A DNA stretch of 64,000 nt, taken from positions 6,146,981-6,210,980 of the forward strand of contig NZ_JAUDRJ010000003.1 of the NCBI RefSeq assembly GCF_030382115.1. Reading direction: 5' to 3'. Positions 33,234 to 43,518 of this stretch are shown piece by piece. The DNA is from Nostoc sp. GT001. GTDB lineage: Bacteria > Cyanobacteriota > Cyanobacteriia > Cyanobacteriales > Nostocaceae. Position numbers and translations under genes: made by a program. Below the pieces are notes generated by a model. It ran no database searches, had not been told where the DNA came from, and saw only the letters and a list, made by a program, of their open reading frames with translations. How positions within the stretch are numbered: position 1 is the stretch's first letter; each line of letters begins with the position of its first letter.

Positions 33234-35576
33234 TTAAATAAACTGACTGCGAGAATTTTTCGGGCGAATACCAATTACAGATGGTCGGGGGATACCTGTA
33301 GCTTGCTCCTTACCACCATCACTTTTCGAGATATTACTTGGCCAACTACTGCCACGAGGTAAACTTCGAGTTTGATTGAATGTAGTACCATTCAAATCTA
33401 GTAATTCAATGCTGCGACTTAGCATTGTGCCATCGTTAATTGGACAATCTTCACCAGGATGTTGTACTGAAATAATCAGTGTATTTCCGACAAAAGTTGG
33501 CCCGGTCATTTCGCAACGCACTGGCCCATGAGCAAACGGTATTACCTGTCCGGCATTTGCACCACTGGTAGGGATAAAAAATAGCCAGTTATTACCGAAT
33601 ACTCCGGTAAAATCAGAAACATTACCACTAACGGTATGATCGATTTTGGTTTGCTTACCTTCAGCACCTACATCAAAACCGTTGTGAGTGTCGGTAGACA
33701 TATCCGTGACACCCCAAACATTTCCCTGATTGTCAAAAACTAGATTATCAACGTTGGCAAAACCAGCACCATTAACTGAACCTGCTTCGCCACCTTGGGC
33801 AAATCTCTGCCACCGGAAGGTTAAACCTGTGGCATCAGCACTATCTTCAATAATTTTGTACAGTCCTCCTGATTGCTGAGTCGCCTTGGCATCTGTACTT
33901 AACTTGGCAACTTGAAAAATCCGCGAATCAGGATAACCATCGCTTCCTGGCGCACCATCAGTATAGGCAATGAAGACTTCTTTGGTGGTTGGATGCACTT
34001 CTACATCTTCTGGACGCGCTGTGGGAGTTCCCCCGACTAAGTTTGCAGCTAAAAAGGCGTCAGTGAGTACAGCACCTTGGCTAGAGTAGAAGTCAGAGAG
34101 TTTCTTATTTTGATAATCAGGTAGTGCTTTTGTTTCGTTAGTGCGATCGCATTTAAATGTACCACCATCTTTGGTTTCACCTGCAATCCCATTGCGTCTC
34201 GGTAGTGGTAAAAGACCTTCTTTTTGTACTTTCTGCAAGGCAGCAAATTCTACGGAAGATAAAACTGTCGGTGTAATTGGATTGGTAGCAGTAGTTAAAA
34301 GTAACGGTATCCATTTACCTGTACCGTCTGGATTGTAACGGGCAACATACAAGGTTCCCTTTTCCCATAAGCTACTGTTCGTTTTACTGGTGGGTGAAGA
34401 AATAGTTTTTGCGCTGACAAATTTCCAAGTGTGTCCCCCGCGTCTGTCATCACCCAAGTAAGCAACCAATTTTTTGCCTTTTTCAACGCGCAGGGCAACA
34501 TTTTCATGGCGAAAACGACCCAAGGAAGTGTGTTTGCGGGGGCGGTATTTCGGATTTTTGGGGTCAATTTCTACAATCCAGCCGTATTTTTCGCCAACTA
34601 AACCAAAAGTCTTGCCGATAGTTTTGTCTGTATAATCTGTCTGAGTACCATTAGCTTTGACTCCTTCTGTGAAGCTATTTTGGAAGTTCTCTTCCGCAGA
34701 TAAAATCGTTCCCCAAGGAGTTTTACCGCCAGAACAGTTGAAGGCAGTACCAATAATTTTGTTGCCCAATTCATCAGAGGAGAGATTAAAAACTTGGGTC
34801 GCAGCCGGGCCAGTTCCAATTAAATAATTTTTGTCACCTTTTTGATGATTGCGACTTCCCCAAGCTGTGATACTTTTGTAGTCATCATTGCGTTGGCTAT
34901 TAATTCCTAACCCAGATAGACCATGAATGCGGCGATTTTTAGCATCTTTTACTACAGCAAAACGTTTATTCTTATTCTGGCGAGAGATACGAACGATTGA
35001 GCCGCCTTGATTATATAAAAATTCACCTTCAACTTCAATATTTCTGCTGGAGGGTAAAGTCCAACCAATTACCTTTTCAAATGCGTCGGGCAGTCCTTTC
35101 AGATCGGATGAATCTTCTACTACTAAACTAGAAAATGGAAAACTAATGTATTCATGATTCACCCATAAATACCCGACATTATCAGTTTTACTAAGGGGAA
35201 TAAACCCAGTGAAATCGTTGTTGTAACCGAAATAATCATCTTTGTTGGGAAAGACGCGATCGCCCCAACTGACAATTACATAACGTTCGTACTCTGGCGG
35301 CACTATCACATCATCAATAACGTTGTAGCTACCTAACTTAATATCCGCAGATACATTAACTACTTCTCCCTGACCAATTCCTGTTGGCAAGAAATTTTTC
35401 TGTTGTTGATAAATTGGTAAAGGATGTGGTAAGCGTACAGGTGTAAAGCTGATACTGGGCGTTTTTACATCTGCCCCACTAGCAAAACTATTTAGAAGTT
35501 TGTCTCCCAAAATAGCAGCACCAGCACTGCCAGCAAGAAATATTAAAAGTTCTCTCCGACTTAATTTAGACATCAA
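33234..35576 (-). CDS. PhoX-like phosphatase (DUF839), full length
   Basis: A 780-residue protein with an N-terminal Tat-type signal (LSRRELLIFLAGSAGAAILG). It carries the same blocks as the neighbouring frameshifted gene: VSWGDRVFP, VGYLWVNHEYISFPF, NCSGGKTPWGTILSAEENFQN, YGWIVEIDPKNPKYRPRKHTSLGRFRHEN and FDNQGNVWGVTDMS, ending with FVGNTLIISVQHPGEDCPINDG. These carry the acidic and cysteine residues expected to bind calcium and iron in PhoX. Phosphatase activity on phosphomonoesters in the periplasm is inferred from the family. It is a distant paralogue of 30280-32443, not a recent copy. Confidence 0.88.
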   Translation of the reverse strand: MMSKLSRRELLIFLAGSAGAAILGDKLLNSFASGADVKTPSISFTPVRLPHPLPIYQQQKNFLPTGIGQGEVVNVSADIKLGSYNVIDDVIVPPEYERYVIVSWGDRVFPNKDDYFGYNNDFTGFIPLSKTDNVGYLWVNHEYISFPFSSLVVEDSSDLKGLPDAFEKVIGWTLPSSRNIEVEGEFLYNQGGSIVRISRQNKNKRFAVVKDAKNRRIHGLSGLGINSQRNDDYKSITAWGSRNHQKGDKNYLIGTGPAATQVFNLSSDELGNKIIGTAFNCSGGKTPWGTILSAEENFQNSFTEGVKANGTQTDYTDKTIGKTFGLVGEKYGWIVEIDPKNPKYRPRKHTSLGRFRHENVALRVEKGKKLVAYLGDDRRGGHTWKFVSAKTISSPTSKTNSSLWEKGTLYVARYNPDGTGKWIPLLLTTATNPITPTVLSSVEFAALQKVQKEGLLPLPRRNGIAGETKDGGTFKCDRTNETKALPDYQNKKLSDFYSSQGAVLTDAFLAANLVGGTPTARPEDVEVHPTTKEVFIAYTDGAPGSDGYPDSRIFQVAKLSTDAKATQQSGGLYKIIEDSADATGLTFRWQRFAQGGEAGSVNGAGFANVDNLVFDNQGNVWGVTDMSTDTHNGFDVGAEGKQTKIDHTVSGNVSDFTGVFGNNWLFFIPTSGANAGQVIPFAHGPVRCEMTGPTFVGNTLIISVQHPGEDCPINDGTMLSRSIELLDLNGTTFNQTRSLPRGSSWPSNISKSDGGKEQATGIPRPSVIGIRPKNSRSQFI

Positions 35577-35835
35577 ACTTTCCTCTGTGTGACAGAAAAA
35601 ACTAGTAGAAATAAACTCTAATTTCTGAAAATTTGCCGCTTAAATAACGAATAAGTTATTAACAATAAAGGGATAATTATTTTATTATTTACTTTAATTG
35701 AAAATAATTAAGCTAAGGTTATAAGTGAATTAACTAAAAATTATCCCTCTTACTATTTCCTTAGCCCGAATCAAGTAAGGAACAGTGTCAGCGCCCCATC
35801 TGTCCTATCCTGGAGATGGATAAATCAATAGTGTT

Positions 35836-36789
35836 GTGGGTGAGACTGTGTTTTTCAGCGTTGTGATACCGACTTATAATCGCCAACCGATTTTAGAAAA
35901 GTGCCTCCGCGCCTTGGAGTTGCAGGAGTTAAGTCAGCCAAGTTCCGTTACTGGTTACGAGATTGTCTTGGTAGATGATGGTTCTACTGATGGCACATTG
36001 GAGTGGTTAGCAGCACACAAAGAGGAGTTTCCTCATGTGCGCTGGTTTCAGCAAGATCATGCTGGACTAGCTGCGGCTCGAAATTTGGGGGTAGAACAGG
36101 CGCAGGGAGACACAATTATCTTTATTGATAGCGATTTAGTAGTGTTGAAGAACTTCCTGCAAGCTCATGCTGACGCACTAGTGCAGGGGAAAGAGAAATT
36201 GAGGAGCGATCGCTTTTTCACTTACGGTGCAGTTATTAATACTTGTAATTTCAATAATCCAACGGCTGAACCTTACAAAGTCACAGATTTTTCAGCAGCT
36301 TTTTTTGCTACAGGAAATGTAGCAATTCCCAAACATTGGTTAGATAAAGCAGGACTTTTTGATACTAGTTTTCAACTCTATGGCTGGGAAGATTTAGAAT
36401 TAGGTGTGCGGCTAAAAAAACTAGGTTTGACACTAATTAAATGTCCAGAAGCGGTAGGATATCACTGGCATCCAGCATTTAACTTAGAGCAAATTCCCCG
36501 ATTAATTGACCAAGAAATTCAACGCGGACGTATGGGAGTTTTGTTTTATCAAAAGCATCCCACGTGGGAAGTGCGAATGATGATTCAAATGACTTGGCTG
36601 CATCGCTTACTTTGGGGAATTTTGTCACTCAATGGCGCACTGAATGAACGGACAATGGCTCCGTTATTGCAATGGCTAATTAACTTAGGTAAACCTCAAT
36701 TAGCTTTAGAAATTGCCCGAATTTTCCTCAACTGGTATAACGTGAAGGGTGTTTATCAAGCCTATGCTGAAATACAGCAAGCATCGTGA
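35836..36789 (+). CDS. Family 2 glycosyltransferase
   Basis: A GT-A fold enzyme: VVIPTYNRQPILEKCLRAL at the start, IVLVDDGSTDGT at 43-54, and the metal-binding D98-S-D100 in IIFIDSDLVVL. GWEDLELGVRLKKLG is the ED motif for the acceptor base, and a C-terminal region of about 100 residues with hydrophobic patches may touch the membrane. It probably adds a sugar to a lipid or polysaccharide; donor and acceptor are unknown. Start is a GTG without a strong ribosome site. It stands alone between unrelated genes. Confidence 0.86.
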   Translation: MGETVFFSVVIPTYNRQPILEKCLRALELQELSQPSSVTGYEIVLVDDGSTDGTLEWLAAHKEEFPHVRWFQQDHAGLAAARNLGVEQAQGDTIIFIDSDLVVLKNFLQAHADALVQGKEKLRSDRFFTYGAVINTCNFNNPTAEPYKVTDFSAAFFATGNVAIPKHWLDKAGLFDTSFQLYGWEDLELGVRLKKLGLTLIKCPEAVGYHWHPAFNLEQIPRLIDQEIQRGRMGVLFYQKHPTWEVRMMIQMTWLHRLLWGILSLNGALNERTMAPLLQWLINLGKPQLALEIARIFLNWYNVKGVYQAYAEIQQAS

Positions 36790-36889
36790 TTTAAACACCT
36801 TTGGTAAGTACCACCATGTAATCAACCGTGTAAAGATGCAGGATGTCGGGTAATGGGGGGAAGACGACATAGGGTAAAAGCGCGGACGC

Positions 36890-37264
36890 TCAGGTACGTT
36901 TGCTACGTGTTTGATAATACTTTAACCCACGGACTCCGCCCCAAATCCCACCTAGAATGGTTCCAGTTTGAACACAAAATAACCAAACAGTAATTAAATA
37001 TCCTGCCATTATTCCCTGACTTAGACCACTCAGGTTAGGATTTGAGAAACTTGGGTCAGTTTTAAGCGTCCATTTATACCACAGCCAACCAAGAAAAAAA
37101 CCAGCACTAGAACCAAGTAAGGCAACAATAAATGAGCGCAAAAATGTTAATAAACTGTACTTAAAATTTTTCAAACGCACTGTGGCGATCGCAAAAAATA
37201 TCGCTCCTATCAGTGCTGCTATTGTTACTGTCGATAGAATTAATCTTACTATTGTATTGGACAT
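36890..37264 (-). CDS. Small membrane protein of unknown function
   Basis: A 124-residue protein with about three or four hydrophobic segments: LILSTVTIAALIGAIFFAIAT, FIVALLGSSAGFFLGWLWY and IMAGYLITVWLFCVQTGTILGGIWGG. Gly-rich segments suggest tight helix packing. A basic tail (LKYYQTRSKRT) ends the protein, consistent with a cytoplasmic C-terminus. GAGGA sits immediately before the ATG. I do not recognise the family. Confidence 0.6.
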   Translation of the reverse strand: MSNTIVRLILSTVTIAALIGAIFFAIATVRLKNFKYSLLTFLRSFIVALLGSSAGFFLGWLWYKWTLKTDPSFSNPNLSGLSQGIMAGYLITVWLFCVQTGTILGGIWGGVRGLKYYQTRSKRT

Positions 37265-37491
37265 TCCTCAATTATTCTTAAAGGATAATTATTTTATATT
37301 TTACTAATGTGTTCTGCTGATATCATCTTCAACCCATGTTTAGGCTATTGGACTATAAACTGCATCCTTCATGCCTTGGGTCAGATAAGTGAAATCTAAG
37401 AAAAGTAAAAGTATGCCAAGTTAAAAGAATAAATTACTTTTAAAAGGTAGGAATGCATAGTCAGTTTCTCTCTTAAACTAACTGAGATATA

Positions 37492-40080
37492 TTACGTTAA
37501 AATCGCTCCACCCATTAAACGCTCATATCGATACTTCAACTCTTCTTTCATCAAATACCAACGCTCTAAAGTAACATCCATCTCTATAATTTTCTCGGCT
37601 GCTTGGCGCGCTAAAAGTAAAACTTCTTCATCGTCAACCAAACTAGCTAAGGTAAAATCTGGCACTCCTGATTGACGAGTTCCCAGTACTTGCCCCAGCC
37701 CACGAAAACGCATATCCATCTCGGAAATAAAAAAGCCATCCTGAGATTGTTCCAATACCTTCAACCGTTGTTGAGCATCAGGGCTTCTGGAACTGCTCAT
37801 CAACAGACAGTAAGACTGAGCCGCGCCACGACCAACACGCCCGCGCAGTTGGTGCAGTTGCGATAAGCCAAATCGCTCTGCATTTTCAATCAGCATAACT
37901 GTAGCATTAGGTACGTCTACACCAACCTCAACGACAGTAGTAGAAACCAAAATTTGCGTTTGATTATCACGGAATTTGGTTATCGCTTCATCCTTTTCGG
38001 CTGAACTCATGCGACCGTGTAGCAACCCAACTTGAAAATCAGGAAAAACACTTTCTTGTAACTTTTGATGCTCGTCAACAGCCGATCGCAAATCTAATTT
38101 TTCTGATTCTTCTACCAAGGGCAAAACCACATAAACTTGTCTACCTTGGACAATTTCTCGGCGGATCAGGTCGTAAGCATGGTTGCGTTGCTGACCTGAC
38201 AATACTGTTGTCTGAATCTTTTGCCGCCCAGGTGGTAACTCATCAATTTGGCTCACATCCAAATCCCCGTGTATCGTCAGTGCTAAGGTTCGGGGAATCG
38301 GAGTTGCTGTCATAGTTAAGACATGAGGTTGATTGCCTTTTTGCTGCAAACGTGCCCGTTGTTCTACGCCAAAGCGATGCTGTTCATCTATGACTACTAA
38401 CCCTAGTTGCTGAAAATTTACAGGGTCTTGAATCAAGGCATGGGTTCCCACTAACAGAGGTAATTCACCAGTTCCTAGCTGAGAATGTATTTGTCTTCGT
38501 TTCGCAACTTTAGTCGAACCTGTAAGTAATTCCACTGGTAAATGCAGTAGATTAAACCAGCTAACTAACTTGCGATAATGTTGTTCTGCCAAAACTTCTG
38601 TGGGAGCCATCAGCGCTGCTTGGTAGCCAGATTGAATTGCTGCAAGGATAGCCAGCACGGCGACGACTGTTTTACCAGAACCGACATCACCTTGCACTAA
38701 ACGATTCATTGGTACAGGTTTTTGTAAGTCGTTGAGAATGTCGTTGAGAACTCGTTGCTGTGCGCCAGTAAGTTTAAAAGGCAGTATTTCGTGAAATTTC
38801 TCTACAAGTTGACCGCGTGGGACAAGGATGGCGCTGGTTTGAATCGCTCTTGCTTGCTGTTGACGTTGCAGTAAGCCAAGTTGTAGGTAGAAAAATTCAT
38901 CAAAAACTAGGCGACGACGGGCAACTTTTAAAGCGTCACTATCACTGGGAAAATGGATATTAGCGATCGCATCTTTCAATTCCATCAAACCATACTTCTG
39001 CCGCAAACCACTTGGTAAAGGGTCTTTCAGGTTTGCCGCAGCAGGCAAAGCAGCAATTACCGCCTGTCGCACTGTATTCGCCACCACGCCTTCAGTTAGT
39101 CCATAAATTGGTACTACCCGCCCAATATTTAGCGACTCAATCGTATCTCCTGGACTTGCCAAAACCTCTAGTTCTGGATTATCCAGTGTCAAGCCGTATT
39201 TACTTTCTTTCACCAATCCACAGGCTGCTAGAATGCTACCTACTGGATAACGGCGTTTTAAACTTTCTTGCCAAGCGCGACTGCTAAAGCGCGTACCTGC
39301 GTAAAAACGACCAATTTTGATTTGACCGCTGTTATCTTTTACTACCAATTCTAAAATTGATAATTTCTGATTTTTAGGGCTAGAAAAGCAGTTGCAACGC
39401 TTCACTGTAGCCACTATTGTCACCGTCTCACCCGCCTGTAACTCGCGAATATTCACCTGACGCGCATAATCAATATGGTCACGAGGATAGTAGAAAAGCA
39501 AGTCGCGGACGGTATGTAAACCAAGCCGTGCCAAATTATCAGCTTTTTTAAAACCTATTTCTGGTAAATCACTGAGCTTTTGCTCAATTTTTGGTGCAAG
39601 TCTTCGACTTACCTCAGTAACAATTGGAGATTTTGGACTTCGGCTACGCTCAGTCGAACGATTTTGAACTTTGGATTGATAAGTTTTCCCTTGCTCCCCT
39701 GCTCCCCGGTCACTGAGCTTGTCCTGAGCGTAGCCGAAGGGCGTAGTCGTTGGCGAAGCCTCTCGTAGAGAAGTGCTGCTCCCCTGCTTCCCCTGTTCCC
39801 CCTCCTCCTCTTGCTGTAATTGGGAAAGATACCTACGAGTCTCTGCTACTAAATGCTGCCTTTCTTCCAGTGCTAGATGTGGATAACTAGCAAATTGCAC
39901 CGCTAATCCTTGCCAACGGCGGCGTTCAGTATGGGGTAAGCCTGTTGGGAATTTGCCCAAAGTTAGGCTGAGAAATTCACTGAAACGGTATTCTCTGCCC
40001 ATCAAGTCTGTAAAGCCACGTTCAGCTTCTATTGCCAAGGCTTTGTGCAATCGTATCCAATCTGGTTTTTCATTAGTCAT
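37492..40080 (-). CDS. recG: ATP-dependent DNA helicase RecG
   Basis: RecG remodels stalled replication forks and branched recombination intermediates. The wedge OB domain (about 195-300, from ETVTIVATVKRCNCF), Walker A VQGDVGSGKTVVAVLA, the DEQHRFGVEQR box, TMTATPIPRTLALT and the C-terminal RFRGLGQVLGTRQSG (TRG motif) are all present. At 862 residues it is longer than E. coli RecG because of the cyanobacterial N-terminal extension plus a repeat-derived insert at residues 91-150 (GEQGKQGSSTSLREASPTTT and similar), encoded by CCCCTGCTCCCC tracts and a dispersed CGTAGTCGTTGG repeat. The insert lies in a linker before the conserved domains and need not harm function. Confidence 0.93.
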   Translation of the reverse strand: MTNEKPDWIRLHKALAIEAERGFTDLMGREYRFSEFLSLTLGKFPTGLPHTERRRWQGLAVQFASYPHLALEERQHLVAETRRYLSQLQQEEEGEQGKQGSSTSLREASPTTTPFGYAQDKLSDRGAGEQGKTYQSKVQNRSTERSRSPKSPIVTEVSRRLAPKIEQKLSDLPEIGFKKADNLARLGLHTVRDLLFYYPRDHIDYARQVNIRELQAGETVTIVATVKRCNCFSSPKNQKLSILELVVKDNSGQIKIGRFYAGTRFSSRAWQESLKRRYPVGSILAACGLVKESKYGLTLDNPELEVLASPGDTIESLNIGRVVPIYGLTEGVVANTVRQAVIAALPAAANLKDPLPSGLRQKYGLMELKDAIANIHFPSDSDALKVARRRLVFDEFFYLQLGLLQRQQQARAIQTSAILVPRGQLVEKFHEILPFKLTGAQQRVLNDILNDLQKPVPMNRLVQGDVGSGKTVVAVLAILAAIQSGYQAALMAPTEVLAEQHYRKLVSWFNLLHLPVELLTGSTKVAKRRQIHSQLGTGELPLLVGTHALIQDPVNFQQLGLVVIDEQHRFGVEQRARLQQKGNQPHVLTMTATPIPRTLALTIHGDLDVSQIDELPPGRQKIQTTVLSGQQRNHAYDLIRREIVQGRQVYVVLPLVEESEKLDLRSAVDEHQKLQESVFPDFQVGLLHGRMSSAEKDEAITKFRDNQTQILVSTTVVEVGVDVPNATVMLIENAERFGLSQLHQLRGRVGRGAAQSYCLLMSSSRSPDAQQRLKVLEQSQDGFFISEMDMRFRGLGQVLGTRQSGVPDFTLASLVDDEEVLLLARQAAEKIIEMDVTLERWYLMKEELKYRYERLMGGAILT

Positions 40081-40216
40081 TGGTCAGCAGAGTGAGGAGT
40101 TAGGAGTTAGGAGGAGCCACTGCGTTGCGGGGGTTCCCCCCGTTGTAGCAAGTGGTGTTGAGGAGTTAGGAGTTAGGAATAAATAACTCATAACTCATAA
40201 TTCATAACTCATAACT
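40081..40216. repeat. STRR-type repeats between recG and its neighbour
   Basis: GAGTTAGGAGTTAGGA units at 40090 and 40160, and CATAACTCATAACTCATAA units at 40186-40214 surround a short hairpin (GCGGGGGTTCCCCCCG, about 40127-40142). This is a mosaic of dispersed repeats with no gene. Confidence 0.7.
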
Positions 40217-41059
40217 TTATTCAAACCAACTAGCACGCCATGCAGCTTCCGCTTCAGCGATCGCTTTTTCTTTATATCTCTTTTTATACTCTCTTCCTAG
40301 TTTGTTTAGCTGAACTAAAATACTGCGGATTCGCTTGCGATCGGAGGAAAGTGTCACATCAGCAAATTCAATTTCTCCTAGTCGCAAGTTAATAGCCATA
40401 ATTTGAGTCAGTCCAGAATCTTCTGACTGTTGCTCATTTTCAATTTCAATTACTAAGTTTAATAAATTGGGTGGCCCTGGCATGACCTCCGCAGATGCTT
40501 CTGATGCTGCCGCCGCTGCTGCTAAAATCGGTTCTGGTAATTTTTTCGGCAATACTCCAGCTTTTTGTAACAAAAGATTAGCATCGTGCGAAAGTTGTTT
40601 CAGTATCTCTTGGGCAACCTCTTCTAATTTCTGTTGCCATTTTGCCAGTTCTATCGGATCGGAGGTGTTGGCAGTGAGATACTGAGAATTATAAGTGTTC
40701 AGAAATAGTGAAGATGAAGAGGATATTACTTCCTCATCTACCTCATCCATCTCATCTACTTCATCTTCCCCTGATTCTTCACTTGTAAGATAAATGAGCA
40801 ATTGTTCAGCTGCCAGTTGACCCAACTTACGAATAGCTTGTTGCAATTGTTGGCGCTGATTCAATGACAAATGCAGAAAGTTTTCGGGATATCCTTGAGT
40901 GCAGAGGTGGTAACTTGCGAGAATCAACTGTTTGCGTACAGCTAGTCCCAAGGTATTTAGATAACTAGCATAAGCGCTTTGTAGTTCGATTGCGATCGCC
41001 CGGATCGCTTCTTGGAGTGCTGCAATATCCTGCTCAATTCGCTCGATTGCTCTTGCCAT
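40217..41059 (-). CDS. Conserved cyanobacterial protein of unknown function
   Basis: A 280-residue hydrophilic, mainly helical protein. The N-terminus (IERIEQDIAALQEAIRAIAIELQSAYASYL) and a middle part (LAKWQQKLEEVAQEILKQLSHDANLLLQKAGVLP) are likely coiled coil; an acidic stretch EESGEDEVDEMDEVDEE separates two halves. The C-terminus (LRLGEIEFADVTLSSDRKRIRSILVQLNKLGREYKKR) is the best conserved-looking part. No signal or membrane segment. It sits between tsf and recG on the same strand. I cannot assign a function. Confidence 0.65.
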   Translation of the reverse strand: MARAIERIEQDIAALQEAIRAIAIELQSAYASYLNTLGLAVRKQLILASYHLCTQGYPENFLHLSLNQRQQLQQAIRKLGQLAAEQLLIYLTSEESGEDEVDEMDEVDEEVISSSSSLFLNTYNSQYLTANTSDPIELAKWQQKLEEVAQEILKQLSHDANLLLQKAGVLPKKLPEPILAAAAAASEASAEVMPGPPNLLNLVIEIENEQQSEDSGLTQIMAINLRLGEIEFADVTLSSDRKRIRSILVQLNKLGREYKKRYKEKAIAEAEAAWRASWFE

Positions 41060-41180
41060 ATTTTTTCGCTCTTGCCCATCTGAACCATTACATAGTACAA
41101 ATGTACAAACTTATTTTAGGATAACTTTTCAGAGAATTTTAGATTTTAAATCAAATGCGAAATTTTCTGTCTTTTTTAAA

Positions 41181-41213
41181 TAAAATACAGGTCAGGCTAT
41201 TTGCTTGACCTGT
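41181..41213 (-). terminator. Possible terminator of the rpsB-tsf operon
   Basis: ACAGGTCA (41187-41194) and TGACCTGT (41206-41213) form an 8-base stem with an 11-base loop. Read on the minus strand it is followed by ATTTTATTT. It lies about 100 bases beyond the tsf stop, after a run of CTAACTC repeats (about 41269-41303). Confidence 0.6.
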
Positions 41214-41309
41214 CCTTTAAGCAGTTAGGAATTAAGAATTATAAGTTATGAATTATGAAGCTAACTTCCTATTAACTCCTAACTCCTAACTCCTAACTCC
41301 TAACTAATA

Positions 41310-42254
41310 TTACTTAGTGCCCATTTGTGCAGCGACTTCATCAGCAAAGCTCATTTCTTGCTTTTCAATGCCTTCGCCCAATATATAACGGACAAAGCGA
41401 GTCACTTGAATCTCTTCGCCTAATTGTGCCTTCACTTGCTTTATCAAGTCTTCCACGGAAATACTCTGATCGCGAATGTAAGGCTGATCGAGCAAAGTCA
41501 ATTCTTTCAGGCGTTTTTCAATCCGTCCTTGAACAATCTTTTCTTTGATGTTTTCAGGCTTGTTCGCCAAATCATCCTTGCCCATTTCAATGTCTTTTTC
41601 CTTTTGGGCAATTTCGGCGGGGATTTGGTCTACGCTCACATACTCGACATTGGGACAAGCCGCAACTTGCATTGCAGTGTTCCGTGCCAAGGTTTGGAAC
41701 TCTGAATTAGCAGCTACTGACTCAGTTTGGGAACCCAGTTCTACTAATACACCAACTCGACCACCAGTGTGAATGTAGCTGTCTACTACACCTTGTGTGC
41801 CTTCTGCTATTGCAAAATTAACAAAGCGGCGCACTTGGATGTTTTCACCAAGGGTGGCGATAGTTTGCTTGATGGATTCTTCTACAGTCGCACTTTCATT
41901 CTCAATATAGGGTTGAGCTAACAAAGACTCAACACTATCAGCTGTCGCTGCTTGCTTTGCTAGATTCTTAACTAAAGCTTTAAAAGCCTCGTTACGAGCA
42001 ACAAAGTCGGTTTGGCAGTTGACTTCTATGAGTACACCCACCCGACCTCCGGGTTGAATGTAAGTGTCTACTAGACCTTCTGCCGCAATGCGATCGCTTT
42101 TTGCTCCCGCCTTAGAGATGCCCTTTTTGCGTAGCCAGTCTGCGGCTTCTTCTACGTTGCCTTCAGTCTCTATCAGCGCCTTTTTGCAGTCCATCATGCC
42201 AGCACCAGTTTTTTGGCGTAGCTCTTGGACGAGTTTTGCAGATATTTCCGCCAT
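41310..42254 (-). CDS. tsf: Translation elongation factor Ts
   Basis: EF-Ts recycles EF-Tu by releasing GDP. The N-terminal UBA-like domain ([37 protein letters not shown]) and the [10 protein letters not shown] motif of the core are typical. At 314 residues it is longer than the 200-residue form of some cyanobacteria and holds two dimerisation-like subdomains ([24 protein letters not shown] and [24 protein letters not shown]). The second resembles the first, as is usual for full-length EF-Ts. It follows rpsB on the same strand. Confidence 0.96.
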   Translation of the reverse strand: MAEISAKLVQELRQKTGAGMMDCKKALIETEGNVEEAADWLRKKGISKAGAKSDRIAAEGLVDTYIQPGGRVGVLIEVNCQTDFVARNEAFKALVKNLAKQAATADSVESLLAQPYIENESATVEESIKQTIATLGENIQVRRFVNFAIAEGTQGVVDSYIHTGGRVGVLVELGSQTESVAANSEFQTLARNTAMQVAACPNVEYVSVDQIPAEIAQKEKDIEMGKDDLANKPENIKEKIVQGRIEKRLKELTLLDQPYIRDQSISVEDLIKQVKAQLGEEIQVTRFVRYILGEGIEKQEMSFADEVAAQMGTK

Positions 42255-42506
42255 GTTGCCTCAATTCCTAACTTGACCTCGAGTTGTAATCACTCACCTA
42301 ATTTAGTACTGAGTACTGAGTACTGAGTTTTGTTAGCGTTAGCTCGGCGTTTAGCCCGTGCTGAGTTTTGAGTGTTCAGTTATCAATTTTATTCTTCATT
42401 GACAAATCACAACTTACAACTTCAAAAATCAAGACTCAGCACTATTCAATTTGCTGAGTCTTTCTATCTTACTCAGGACTCAGCACTCAGCACTCTTCAC
42501 TCAGCA
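42255..42506. repeat. Repeat-rich rpsB-tsf spacer
   Basis: TACTGAG units (about 42307-42331) and CTCAGCACT units (about 42479-42505) form STRR-type tandem arrays facing each other. A module TTAGCGTTAGCTCGGCGTTT at 42335-42354 also occurs, slightly changed, at about 45181-45206. No gene. Confidence 0.65.
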
Positions 42507-43301
42507 CTATTCTTCTGTTTCCTCGTCGGGAATTACGGCATCAGTATATTCGGTTTCTTCGTAGTCATCGTCATACTCACTACCGTCGTAATCTTCGTAA
42601 TCATCTTCAGCATCCAGCTGACCGTGACGACCTTCATAAATGGCATCTGCCAATTTTCCGACTATCAGCTTAATTGACCTGATAGCATCGTCATTTGCTG
42701 GGATGGGGATATCGACTACATCGGGGTCACAGTTTGTATCCAACATGGACACAATGGGAATACTCAGCTTTTGGCATTCTTGAACTGCATTATATTCCCG
42801 CCGTTGGTCTACAATTACCACGATATCGGGGACTTTCCGCATTGTTTTAATGCCGCCCAAGTATTTCTGAAGCTTCGTCATTTCCCGACGTAGCATTGAT
42901 GCTTCTTTTTTCGGCAATAAATCTAGTGCGCCAGTTTCTTCACGGCGTTCTAAATCTTTTAGCCGAGCAACCCGTGTTTTAATGGTTGCCCAGTTGGTCA
43001 ACATTCCACCCAACCAGCGTTGGTTAATGTAGTGGGAACCACAACGGCTAGCTTCTTGGGCAATAATTCCAGCTGCTTGGCGCTTGGTGCCGACGAAAAG
43101 AAATTTCTTCCCTTGTTCTGCGTGCGATCGCATGTAGTTGTAAGCATTGTCCATCAACTGGGCAGTTTGCACCAAGTCGATAATATGCACGCCATTGCGG
43201 GAAGTATAAATGTAGGGAGACATTTTTGGGTTCCAACGCCGGGTCTGATGCCCAAAGTGAACCCCTGACTCCATCATTTGAGCCAATGAAACTACTGGCA
43301 T
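42507..43301 (-). CDS. rpsB: 30S ribosomal protein uS2
   Basis: Starts [27 protein letters not shown], the conserved uS2 N-terminus, and contains [14 protein letters not shown] and [34 protein letters not shown]. The open frame continues upstream to 43487, but that extension does not resemble S2. The ATG at 43301 has GGAG about 11 bases upstream and gives 264 residues, the usual length. The C-terminus is acidic ([18 protein letters not shown]), common in cyanobacteria. uS2 binds late to the 30S platform and needs bS1. First gene of the rpsB-tsf operon. Confidence 0.96.
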   Translation of the reverse strand: MPVVSLAQMMESGVHFGHQTRRWNPKMSPYIYTSRNGVHIIDLVQTAQLMDNAYNYMRSHAEQGKKFLFVGTKRQAAGIIAQEASRCGSHYINQRWLGGMLTNWATIKTRVARLKDLERREETGALDLLPKKEASMLRREMTKLQKYLGGIKTMRKVPDIVVIVDQRREYNAVQECQKLSIPIVSMLDTNCDPDVVDIPIPANDDAIRSIKLIVGKLADAIYEGRHGQLDAEDDYEDYDGSEYDDDYEETEYTDAVIPDEETEE

Positions 43302-43518
43302 ATATTTTTCAACTCCGATTCGGGTTAAACCTCCATCCAAGTGTATTTCCCAATCGGGAAACACCCGAATTCTTAGATGTGCGAGATTAGTTAACCATAC
43401 TAGGTTAGCATATTCCGAAGAGTTGTAGTTGCTTGACCGAGTGAGGTCAAAAAGATAGTGCTGCCTACTCAACAATCGGGCAGCCACTTAGTAATGAAAA
43501 TCTTGCTGTTTTAAAAGT

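Noticed and set aside
43302..43487. N-terminal extension of ribosomal protein uS2
   Set aside because: The extra 62 residues do not resemble uS2; the ATG at 43301 gives the normal length and start.
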